Source: an uncultured Paracoccaceae bacterium
GTDB lineage: Bacteria > Pseudomonadota > Alphaproteobacteria > Rhodobacterales > Rhodobacteraceae
Assembly: GCA_913054485.1 (NCBI GenBank)
Contig: CAJXHQ010000030.1
Span: 1 to 13,004, forward strand
Direction: 5' to 3'
Length of the DNA: 13,004 bases
In this document: positions 1-6,377 of the stretch, one piece after another
Layout of the letters: each line of letters opens with the position of its first letter
How positions within the stretch are numbered: the stretch's first letter is position 1
Made by a program: the position numbers and the translations under genes
Notes under the pieces: model-generated
What the model was told of the DNA's origin: nothing
Database searches by the model: none
The model's input: only the letters and a program-made list of their open reading frames with translations

Positions 1-69
1 GCTTCGATGAACCAGAAATCCTCCGTTGCTCAAACCCCTAAATCTGTCCGGTAGGTGCTGACGTCAAAC
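1..69. other. Possible right end of a second insertion element
   Basis: The first 54 bases hold an open frame that ends at a TAG (52-54) and would encode a short basic tail, ASMNQKSSVAQTPKSVR. It is followed by AATCTGTCCGGTAGGTGCTG (43-62), which has the look of an insertion-sequence terminus. IS3 transposase homology begins abruptly at about residue RFSP (about 67-70), so the left part of that gene has been replaced by foreign sequence. I infer that another element inserted into the IS3 copy and that its end lies near 60-70. The family of this second element is not recognised and its other end is outside the window. Confidence 0.3.
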
Positions 70-471
70 AGGTTCTCGCCGGCGACCGATCCAAGGTTCA
101 GCTGCCGGGGCGAAGATGTTGTTCAGACACTTGAACGGGTGTGTCGGAAAATCGGCTACCCTAAGTCGATCCGTGTCGACCAGGGATCGGAGTTCATCTC
201 GCGGGATCTGGATTTTTGGGCCTATCAGAAGGATGTCATCCTGGACTTCTCTCGGCCGGGAAAGCCAACAGACATCGCCTTCATCGAAAGCTTCAATGGC
301 AAATTCCGGGCGGAGTGTCTGGACACGCACTGGCTCATGAGCCTTGACGATGCCCGGTCAAAAATGGAGGAGTGGCGTAGAGACTATAACGAAGTCCGGC
401 CTCACAGCGCTATCGGGAACAACCCACCGATCTCGCTGATGAATGGCTCAGGCATGCGGCATGAACCCTGA
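55..471 (+). pseudogene. IS3-family transposase OrfB, N-terminally truncated
   Basis: The product is the C-terminal half of an rve/DDE integrase-type transposase, which normally cuts and joins the ends of an IS3 element. Counting from GTG at 55, the second catalytic Asp (RVDQGSEF, D42) and the Glu (FIESFNGKF, E78) are present with exactly 35 residues between them, the classic D(35)E spacing. The tail WRRDYNEVRPHSAIG is also typical. The first catalytic Asp and the whole N-terminal helix-turn-helix region are absent, and homology starts only at about RFSP (position 70). The GTG at 55 is therefore an accidental start and the remnant should be inactive. The stop is TGA at 469-471, and the element's right terminus lies about 80 bases further on. 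Confidence 0.88.
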
Positions 472-577
472 GCCCAAACCCCCGGAGAATTTCCAGCCGG
501 GTGGTCCGAACAACGGGAGCAGCTCAGCCCTCCGTTTCCTAATCATAGGGGCGGACCACTTCTTTGGGGGAGGCTCA
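70..577 (+). mobile_element. IS3-family element, right part only
   Basis: This segment carries the C-terminal part of an IS3-family OrfB transposase followed by a noncoding tail ending in a purine/pyrimidine-biased terminus (550-577, ending GGGGGAGGCTCA). Read on the other strand the terminus begins TGAGCCTCCCCC, resembling the terminal inverted repeats of IS407-like IS3 elements, which start TGA followed by a C-run. The left end, OrfA and the first part of OrfB are missing, apparently cut off by other mobile DNA at about 70, so no target-site duplication can be checked. The remnant abuts the 3' end of the glutathione S-transferase gene without damaging it. Confidence 0.8.
550..577. repeat. 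Right terminal inverted repeat of the IS3 element
   Basis: These 28 bases begin GGCGGACCAC and end GGGGGAGGCTCA. The reverse complement starts with TGAGCCTCCCCC, the form expected for the transposase-binding end of an IS407-like IS3 element. An inner copy of the octamer CGGACCAC (552-559) occurs inverted as GTGGTCCG at 501-508, between the transposase stop and the terminus. The left partner repeat is outside the window, so the call rests on position and resemblance only. Confidence 0.6.
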
Positions 578-644
578 CTTCGGGAGCCGTGTCCTTGGTG
601 CGATAGGTAAAGGCCGTGTCGGTAGTGTCTGTATCCGGCATCGT

Positions 645-1361
645 TCAATGCTTGTTCACATCAGAAGCAAAACGCGCGGCATTCGCCTCGGCCGCCGCAG
701 CGATATCGCCCTTGCCGAAGGCCGAAGGACGTGGCTCGGGCAATTGCAGGGCCTCCTGCACCCTCGGCATCGCGTCGAGCCGGTCGAACCAAGCCTGAAG
801 GTTGGGCAGGCCCTCGACACCCACGGTTGCCCAGAAATAGCTGCGCGCCCAAGGATAGGTAGCGATGTCAGCAATCGACATCTCGCCGCCTACCAACCAG
901 TCGCGACACTTGAGCCGCGTATCGAGCACTTCCAGCAAGCGGCGGCTTTCGGTCACGTATCGGTCGATGGCATAGGACACCTCATCGCCATTGGGCTTGG
1001 CGATACGCTGGAAAAACATCGCTTGGCCCATGATCGGGCCGATATGGCCGACCTGGAAGAACAGCCATTGCAGCGTCTCGGACCGTTCCACCGGATCGGA
1101 GGACAGGAACCGCCCGTATTTTTCGGCCAGGTGCCACAGGATCGCGCCGCTTTCGAAGATCGCGCGCCCTTCGGCCCGGTCCCAGATTGTCGGGATCTTG
1201 CCGTTCGGATTCATCTTCACATAGTCGGGGGCGTGCTGCTCCTTCTTGGAGACGTCGACATTGACCAGCTCATAGCCGATCTCGGCCTCGTGCAGGAAGA
1301 TCAGCGGCTTCCACCCGTTCATCGTGTTGGCGGTGTAGAGAACGATATCAGGCCGCGACAT
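645..1361 (-). CDS. Glutathione S-transferase, YfcG/Nu-class-like
   Basis: A cytosolic glutathione S-transferase of 238 residues, about the usual length for bacterial enzymes. The N-terminal thioredoxin-like domain (about 1-85) has the glutathione-binding NPNGKIP loop (51-57) with its cis-proline and the ES pair (E70-S71) that holds the gamma-glutamyl group. The C-terminal helical domain has the WLVGGEMSIADI capping motif. The N-terminal stretch YTANTMNG aligns with YFAPTPNG of E. coli YfcG, whose Thr and Asn replace the usual catalytic Tyr/Ser/Cys; T13 and N15 occupy those places here. YfcG-type enzymes act as disulfide reductases or peroxidases using GSH. I chose ATG at 1361 because GAGG sits 7 bases upstream and family homology starts there, although the frame is open to 1397. 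The gene overlaps the end of mdaB by 14 bases, so the two are probably translationally coupled in an electrophile/quinone-stress operon. Confidence 0.92.
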   Translation of the reverse strand: MSRPDIVLYTANTMNGWKPLIFLHEAEIGYELVNVDVSKKEQHAPDYVKMNPNGKIPTIWDRAEGRAIFESGAILWHLAEKYGRFLSSDPVERSETLQWLFFQVGHIGPIMGQAMFFQRIAKPNGDEVSYAIDRYVTESRRLLEVLDTRLKCRDWLVGGEMSIADIATYPWARSYFWATVGVEGLPNLQAWFDRLDAMPRVQEALQLPEPRPSAFGKGDIAAAAEANAARFASDVNKH

Positions 1362-1956
1362 GATCGGCCTCAGCGAATACAGCATCGAGATGGGCATTGA
1401 ACCGGGTGAAATCGGCCTCGATCTGCGGGTTCTTCATCACGTCGAAAGCGGCAAAGGTCGGCAGCGTTGCCATGTCGAAGAACCGGGCGTTGAGGTGCAT
1501 CGGTCGCAACAGATCATCTACGCTGCCGCCCTTGAAGAACGGCTCTGACGCATCGTCAAAAGCCTCGCGCGGGGCGTTTAAAGTAACCGACAGCATGTAC
1601 CTCGTGCCGCCCAGCGATCCGCCCATGCCATAGTTTGCCTTGGGCGCCTCGGGGGTGCGGCCGTCGCCGCTGGTCAGGCGGCCGTCCATGCCGGTCGTGT
1701 AGACCTCGTCCATGTATTTCTTGAATGACCACGGCGCGCCCATCCAGTTGATCGGGAATTGCATGATGACCGTGTTGGCCCAGATGTGGCTGTCGACCTC
1801 GGCATTGACGTCATAGCCTTCGGCCACGGTGGTTACACGCACGGTGTGCCCCTGTGCTTCGAGGAAGGTGCGGGCGCGCTCCGCCAGTGCGGCGTTCAAA
1901 CTGCCGGGGGCAAACTCATAGGGCTGTGCGCCGTTCAGAATCAGGATGTTGCTCAT
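1348..1956 (-). CDS. mdaB: NAD(P)H:quinone oxidoreductase MdaB
   Basis: A 202-residue flavodoxin-fold enzyme that reduces quinones by two electrons with NAD(P)H and FAD, avoiding semiquinone radicals. The sequence follows E. coli MdaB almost motif by motif: SNILILNGAQ at the start, then YDVNAEV, WANTVIMQFPINWMGAPW (68-71 region onward), SFKKYMDEVYT, a YMLSVTLNAPREAF segment and LPTFAAFDVMKNP near the end. Full length. The start at 1956 has AAGGA 7 bases upstream. The gene leads a leftward operon with the glutathione S-transferase and is divergent from an HxlR regulator, the classic arrangement for a quinone- or electrophile-inducible reductase. Cytoplasmic, with no signal peptide or membrane segment. 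Confidence 0.93.
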   Translation of the reverse strand: MSNILILNGAQPYEFAPGSLNAALAERARTFLEAQGHTVRVTTVAEGYDVNAEVDSHIWANTVIMQFPINWMGAPWSFKKYMDEVYTTGMDGRLTSGDGRTPEAPKANYGMGGSLGGTRYMLSVTLNAPREAFDDASEPFFKGGSVDDLLRPMHLNARFFDMATLPTFAAFDVMKNPQIEADFTRFNAHLDAVFAEADHVAA

Positions 1957-2043
1957 GGTTGGTTCCTTTGTCTCTTTGGCGGGCCCGCTTGACTTGCGGC
2001 CCGTTCGAGGGGAAATTGCGAGCGCAGGTAACGGAAATCAACC

Positions 2044-2062
2044 AGTATACTTTTGGTAACCT
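2044..2062. promoter_or_regulatory. Candidate HxlR operator overlapping a -10 element
   Basis: Between mdaB and the divergent hxlR-type gene lies the imperfect palindrome AGTATAC-ttttg-GTAACCT. The half-sites AGTATAC and AGGTTAC (reverse complement) match at 5 of 7 positions. The plus-strand TATACT (2046-2051) inside it is a good -10 box for the regulator, giving a transcription start about 25-30 bases before the ATG at 2086. A related AGGTAAC is at 2026-2032. HxlR-family proteins commonly bind palindromes in the divergent promoter and repress both directions. No clear -35 is visible. The assignment is inference from position and symmetry. Confidence 0.5.
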
Positions 2063-2085
2063 TAAAATTGGAAGCGGGGCACGAC

Positions 2086-2460
2086 ATGCGTGCAAGAGTC
2101 GAAGACGACGATCAGGGAAGGCGGCAGGTTCATGATGCCTGCCTTGAGCCCTGCGCGATCGAAAAAGGCATGCGGATCATCGGTGGAAAATGGACCGGTT
2201 CGATCCTGTGGCACCTCAAGGACGGTCCGGTCAGGTTCAACGATCTGGCCCGCATGGTCGGTGGCGCATCCAAGAAGATGATCACTGAGCGCCTGCGCCA
2301 GCTGGAAACGCAGGGGCTGGTCCGGCGCGAGGTCATGGATACCGCTCCAGTGTCTGTACACTACGAGATCACCGAGTTCGGGTGCAGCGCGCTGGGGTTC
2401 CTCGACGAGCTTCGCAAATGGAGCGAAGGGTTGCCGCAGGAAATCCACGCCGATGGCTGA
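2086..2460 (+). CDS. HxlR-family winged-helix regulator, likely thiol-based
   Basis: A 124-residue DNA-binding protein of the HxlR (DUF24/MarR-like) family. The core runs from EKGMRIIGGKW through ILWHLKDGPVRFNDL, the recognition-helix region SKKMITERLRQLETQGLV, the wing VHYEITEFG and the C-terminal dimer helix. It has Cys19 and Cys23 just before the GGKW motif. In relatives such as YodB and HypR a cysteine here senses quinones, diamide or hypochlorite, so a redox switch is plausible. The start is ATG at 2086, with a purine-rich stretch (GGAAGCGGGG, 2070-2079) before it; an in-frame TTG at 2053 lies inside the putative operator and is unlikely. It is divergent from mdaB-GST, which are the probable targets, along with itself. 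Confidence 0.87.
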   Translation: MRARVEDDDQGRRQVHDACLEPCAIEKGMRIIGGKWTGSILWHLKDGPVRFNDLARMVGGASKKMITERLRQLETQGLVRREVMDTAPVSVHYEITEFGCSALGFLDELRKWSEGLPQEIHADG

Positions 2461-2747
2461 CCTTCCGCGCTTGAAGCCCGGCCCGATCCCGGCGGTCCAT
2501 TAGGTCCCGGAATTCGGCGTCAGCTGCGCGCGCGGCGGTTTGCGAGCGTGCCAGGACGGGCATTGGCGTCTCCTGGATGGGAGGTGTGGTTGCTGCGCAA
2601 TCAAGTCGCCAGAACGCGGCAGGCCCTCTTCCAGATCAGGGGGCCATTTGTCCGTAAATCTCTGTCAGCGGACAGTGCCTGCGAAACGGCTGGAAACTGT
2701 TCGCAGGCGCCAAGCCATCTCTTTGATCCCACGGCCGCAGTCCGGAT
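2461..2747. other. Gene-free interval with paired hairpins
   Basis: This 287-base interval separates the convergent ends of the HxlR gene and the AraC-type gene. I see no convincing gene. A leftward frame starting at ATG 2563 has a strong AGGAG ribosome-binding sequence 7 bases upstream but runs into the HxlR 3' end, so it may be the broken start of a lost gene. Two adjacent inverted repeats occur at 2662-2675 and 2675-2710. There is no T-run to mark a simple intrinsic terminator. Confidence 0.5.
2675..2710. repeat. Long hairpin at the convergent gene ends
   Basis: GCCTGCGAA (2677-2685) and TTCGCAGGC (2700-2708) form a perfect 9-base-pair stem, extended by a T-G wobble and a G-C pair to 2675/2710, with a 14-base loop. 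A second small stem, CTGTC (2662-2666) with GACAG (2671-2675), abuts it. They lie 38 bases beyond the stop of the AraC-type gene on its transcription path and also downstream of the HxlR gene. They could stabilise the 3' end or stop transcription from either side with a factor, but no U-tract follows on either strand. Confidence 0.55.
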
Positions 2748-3746
2748 TTAGTGCACCAATACGGTCGTTTCAGAACGCGGCGATATATCGAAGCGCCGCT
2801 TATAATGCTTGCCGAAGACACTTACCGAGGAGAACCCGCTGGCCGTAGCAACGTCGATCACGCGCATATCAGTTTGCTGCAACAACGCACGTGCCTTGTC
2901 GAGGCGAAGATTCATCATGTAGCTTTTGGGGGTGGTTCCCAGGTGCTTCTTGCAAAGCCTTTCCAACTGCCGCGTTGACATTCCCACCTGTTCAGCCACG
3001 ACCGTCGGTGAAACAGGGTCCTCAAGACAGTCCTGCATATAGGCTATGGCTTTAGATAGTTTTTCATTCCGGTATTCGGCATGCCGGAAACTGGCTACGA
3101 TCTGGCGGCTGTTTCCATCCCGAACGGAAGCGCAGAGGAGATGATCTGCAACTTGGCCGGAGATTTCAAAACCGGCTTTCTGACTGATGAATGCAGAGAA
3201 CAGGTCCAGCGTGGCGGCGCCGCCGCCGCAGGACACCACGTTTCCTGTTTCTTCGAAGATCGTGCAGGCCGGATCAAGTTGTTCATAATTCTCCTGGAAA
3301 ATGGGTTTCAGTCTCCAATGCGTGCTGATCCGTCCTGCATTTGCAATGCCGATCCTGGCAAGAAAGAGCGCTCCGCCTCCCAGACCGCAAAGCAGCGCTC
3401 CCCGTCTTGCTGACTGCCGCAGCCAAGCCGCGGACTTTCCGGATTTCGGGTATTCCTGAGTATTGAAGGCGCTGCAAATCACAACGCAATCCCCGCGGCG
3501 CAGATCCGGTAGGGCACTGTCGACGTCAACAGAAAGCCCGGACGAAGACGTAACGCTGCCACCTGTTTCGCTGACAGTATTCCATTGGAAGAACGCCCTG
3601 CCCAGTTTTTCGTTCGCAGCGGTCAGGGACTCAAGGCCGGATCCCAGGTCCAACACTGAAAATCCGGGCATCAGCAGGAAAATGAACCGGTTTACTTCAA
3701 CCGGTTCACTTTGCTCCGAGCACATCTTCTTCTCTGGCCGCCCCAT
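2748..3746 (-). CDS. GlxA/GbdR-type AraC-family regulator
   Basis: A 332-residue transcription factor: an N-terminal DJ-1/PfpI-like (GATase-1-like) domain (about 17-190) followed by a C-terminal double helix-turn-helix AraC domain (about 230-322; VSPTVVAEQVGMSTRQLERL for the first HTH, VIDVATASGFSSVSVFGKHY for the second). Relatives GbdR, ChoR/CdhR and ArgR-type proteins control choline, betaine and carnitine use. The normally Cys or Asp nucleophile-equivalent position is Gly here (CGLGGGAL, 120-127), so a catalytic role is ruled out and the domain should be a ligand sensor. The gene is last in the leftward operon, 15 bases after the dehydrogenase stop. The start is uncertain: ATG 3746 has GGGATTGGA before it, while ATG 3725 (MCSEQSE) follows a purine-rich AGAGAAGAAG. 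Likely an activator of its own operon or of betaine genes elsewhere. Confidence 0.88.
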   Translation of the reverse strand: MGRPEKKMCSEQSEPVEVNRFIFLLMPGFSVLDLGSGLESLTAANEKLGRAFFQWNTVSETGGSVTSSSGLSVDVDSALPDLRRGDCVVICSAFNTQEYPKSGKSAAWLRQSARRGALLCGLGGGALFLARIGIANAGRISTHWRLKPIFQENYEQLDPACTIFEETGNVVSCGGGAATLDLFSAFISQKAGFEISGQVADHLLCASVRDGNSRQIVASFRHAEYRNEKLSKAIAYMQDCLEDPVSPTVVAEQVGMSTRQLERLCKKHLGTTPKSYMMNLRLDKARALLQQTDMRVIDVATASGFSSVSVFGKHYKRRFDISPRSETTVLVH

Positions 3747-3761
3747 AGTTCCAATCCCGGA

Positions 3762-6212
3762 TCAAGAACGCATATTTGCGCCGTTGGCGTCGTAGATTGG
3801 CCCTGCCAGAACCAGCGCGTCATAGAAGTTGCCAAGGATTTCCACCTGGAGCTTCGTTCCGGGCGTTGCGAACTCGGCTGCGACATAACCCATCGCCATC
3901 GACTTGCCGACATGGTGTGCATAGCCGCCCGAACTGACGTAGCCGACCGGTTCCCCGTCCCTGAGGATCGCCTCGTCATGGGCGACGTCGATCCCCTCAA
4001 CGTCGATGGTCATTGTCACCAGCTTCTGCGAGACACCTTCGTCGCGCGCCTTTACCGTTGCCTCTTTGCCGACAAAGTCCTTTTTCCAGTTGATGAAAAC
4101 ATCCATGCCGGATTCGACCGCATCGAAGTCGGGGCGGTATTCCATTGTCCAGACACCCCAGCCTTTTTCGAGCCGCATCGACAGCAGCGCACGCGCGCCG
4201 TACCAGCGGTAGCCCAGATCGGCACCGGCCTCCTCAACGGCGTCTGCCAGGCGCATCAGATACTGCGGCTTGCAATAGATTTCGTAGCCAAGTTCACCGG
4301 AGAAGCTGATCCGGTTGAGGATCACCGGCACGCCGCCGACAAAAGTCTGGCGCAGATCGCGGAACTTGAAGGCCTCGGCTGAAACATCGTCACGGGTGAT
4401 CCGGGCCAGCAGCTCCCGCGATTTCGGGCCGGACAATGCGATGCCGTGCCAGTCGTCAGACACATTGGCGTAGGAAATGCCTGCGGGCAGGTCTTTTTCG
4501 AACCAGCGGCGGTGTGCCTCCTGCATCGCGCCGGACCCGAACAACATAAAGTGATCCTCGGCCAGGCAAGCCACCGTCAGGTCGCCGTAAAGCTTGCCCT
4601 TGGGCGTCAGCATCGGCGTCAGCGCCAGGCGCCCGGGCTTGGGGACAAACCCGGCAAGGATATGGTTCAGGTATTCGCGGACACCTTCACCCTTGAACTC
4701 ATGCTTGGCAAAGTTGGCGATCTCGATGCCGCCGACAGCTTCGCGCACGGCCTTGATTTCCCGGGCGACATAATTGTGCGACCGGTTGCGCTCGAAGGTT
4801 GGGGTCTCATGCGCATCCTCAGGACCATCGGCAAACCAGAGCACATTTTCAAGGCCGAAACCCTGATCCATCACCCCGCCTTTGGCGATCATGCGATCAT
4901 AGAGCGCGGTCGTCTTTTGCTTGCGGCCCTTGGGCAGGGTCTCGTTCGGGAAGGTCATCACAAACCGGCGTTCGTAGTTTTCCGACGACTTGATTGTGCC
5001 CCAGTCCGGTGTCGCGAACTCACCAAAACGCGCGACGTCCATTGCCCAGACATCGATGGACGGCTCACCATCAATCATCCATTCTGCGAGAGTCAGGCCG
5101 ACGCCGCCGCCTTGGCAGAAGCCTGCCATGACACCAACAGCCACCCAGTAGTTCTTCATGCCCGGAACAGGGCCGATCAGCGGATTGCCATCGGGACCGA
5201 AAGTGAAGGGACCATTGATTACGTCCTTGATGCCGGCACCCGCCATGGCCGGAAGGCGTTCGAATGCGGTTTCCAGACGGTCTGCCACGCGATCCAGATC
5301 CGGCTGCAGCAGTTCATGACCGAAGTCCCAGGGGGTCCCGCCGACTTTCCACGGGGTCGCATGGGCCTCATAAGTGCCCAGCAGCATGCCCTGTCCCTCC
5401 TGGCGGCAGTAGACGTTGGCCTCGAAGTCAATGCCGTGGGGCAGCTGCTGGCCGAAGTTCACGACTTCGTCCATGCGTTCGGTGATCAGATAGTGGTGCT
5501 CCATCGGCTGAACCGGCAGATGAATGCCAGCCATATGGCCCACCTCGCGCGCCCACAGACCGCCGCAGTTCACAACATGCTCTGCATTGATCGTGCCTTT
5601 GGGCGTGACAATGTCCCAGCTTCCGTCGGGGCGCTGTGTCATGCCGGTGGCGCCGCAGTGGGTGAAATACTGGGCACCATGCGCCTTGGCCGCCTTGGCA
5701 AATGCATAGGTTGTGCCGGACGGGTCCAGATGGCCATCCTGCGCGTCCCACAGGACCGCGTGATAGTGATCCGGATCGATCAGCGGGTGACGTTCGGCCA
5801 GTTCCTTGGGCGAGATGAACTCCTGATCCAGCCCCATGTAACGCGCTTTCGAACGCTCGCCCTTCAGGTAATCATACCATTCCTTGGTGGAGGCAGCGTA
5901 GAAGCCGCCGGTCTGGTGCAGGCCGACGGACTGGCCGGACAGTCCTTCGATCTCTTTGTAAAGATTGATCGTATAGGACTGCAGGCGCGAGATGTTCGGA
6001 TCCGAGCTGATAGTATGGATCCCGCCAGCCGCGTGCCAAGAAGAACCTGATGTCAGCTCGTCACGCTCCAGCAGCACCGCATCTTTCCAGCCGAATTTTG
6101 CAAGGTGGAACAGGATTGAGCAGCCAACAACGCCGCCGCCGACAACAACAACTTTGGCGTGGGACGGCAGTTTCTTGACGCCTGTGGTTTCTTCGGTCTG
6201 AATAGTGGGCAT
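3762..6212 (-). CDS. Dimethylglycine/sarcosine dehydrogenase-type FAD-GcvT protein
   Basis: An 816-residue two-part enzyme that oxidatively demethylates an N-methylated glycine and hands the C1 unit to tetrahydrofolate. The N-terminal DAO domain (about 20-380) opens with a dinucleotide motif VVVGGGVVG (G25, G27, G30). GSSWHAAGG follows; its His60 aligns with the histidine that binds FAD covalently in dimethylglycine and sarcosine dehydrogenases. An FAO_M-like linker (about 380-440) and a C-terminal GcvT-like folate-binding region (about 440-810; ISFSGELGYEIY, ARALLSMRLEKGWG, DFVGKEA, VGYVSSGGYAHH) complete the family layout at normal length. ATG 6212 has AGGAAG 9 bases upstream. It lies downstream of the mttB-like gene, whose demethylated product (dimethylglycine if the substrate is glycine betaine) would be its substrate. 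Sarcosine or dimethylglycine specificity cannot be settled from sequence alone. Confidence 0.9.
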   Translation of the reverse strand: MPTIQTEETTGVKKLPSHAKVVVVGGGVVGCSILFHLAKFGWKDAVLLERDELTSGSSWHAAGGIHTISSDPNISRLQSYTINLYKEIEGLSGQSVGLHQTGGFYAASTKEWYDYLKGERSKARYMGLDQEFISPKELAERHPLIDPDHYHAVLWDAQDGHLDPSGTTYAFAKAAKAHGAQYFTHCGATGMTQRPDGSWDIVTPKGTINAEHVVNCGGLWAREVGHMAGIHLPVQPMEHHYLITERMDEVVNFGQQLPHGIDFEANVYCRQEGQGMLLGTYEAHATPWKVGGTPWDFGHELLQPDLDRVADRLETAFERLPAMAGAGIKDVINGPFTFGPDGNPLIGPVPGMKNYWVAVGVMAGFCQGGGVGLTLAEWMIDGEPSIDVWAMDVARFGEFATPDWGTIKSSENYERRFVMTFPNETLPKGRKQKTTALYDRMIAKGGVMDQGFGLENVLWFADGPEDAHETPTFERNRSHNYVAREIKAVREAVGGIEIANFAKHEFKGEGVREYLNHILAGFVPKPGRLALTPMLTPKGKLYGDLTVACLAEDHFMLFGSGAMQEAHRRWFEKDLPAGISYANVSDDWHGIALSGPKSRELLARITRDDVSAEAFKFRDLRQTFVGGVPVILNRISFSGELGYEIYCKPQYLMRLADAVEEAGADLGYRWYGARALLSMRLEKGWGVWTMEYRPDFDAVESGMDVFINWKKDFVGKEATVKARDEGVSQKLVTMTIDVEGIDVAHDEAILRDGEPVGYVSSGGYAHHVGKSMAMGYVAAEFATPGTKLQVEILGNFYDALVLAGPIYDANGANMRS

Positions 6213-6377
6213 GGTTCGTTCTTCCTCGGGAATTCAGCTTTCACTCTGACGGCTTTCGGGGTCGCGCGTTTTGTTGACCAGAAGCATCCATCTTGGTGAA
6301 AGAAGGTGATTTGCGATGGGTCGCTGGCGGGCAGGGCGGTCAAAACCACCGCGACAGCCTTGCCGAACTTGCAGGTT
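6213..6377. other. 165-base spacer between mttB-like and dehydrogenase genes
   Basis: This gap inside an otherwise tight leftward operon holds the dehydrogenase's Shine-Dalgarno (AGGAAG, 9 bases before ATG 6212) and a small stem, GCGGT (6336-6340) with ACCGC (6348-6352). No gene is apparent and no T-run follows the stem. It could hold a secondary promoter, a processing site, or simply be leader sequence allowing different expression of the two enzymes. Confidence 0.4.

Noticed and set aside
564..1400. Long rightward open frame of 278 codons
   Set aside because: It lies antisense to the GST gene, which has a clear fold, motifs and a ribosome-binding site. The rightward product shows no recognisable motifs and is a by-product of high GC.
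4446..6050. Rightward open frame of 534 codons
   Set aside because: It is wholly antisense to the FAD-GcvT dehydrogenase gene, whose motifs cover the same bases. No domain is recognisable in the rightward reading.
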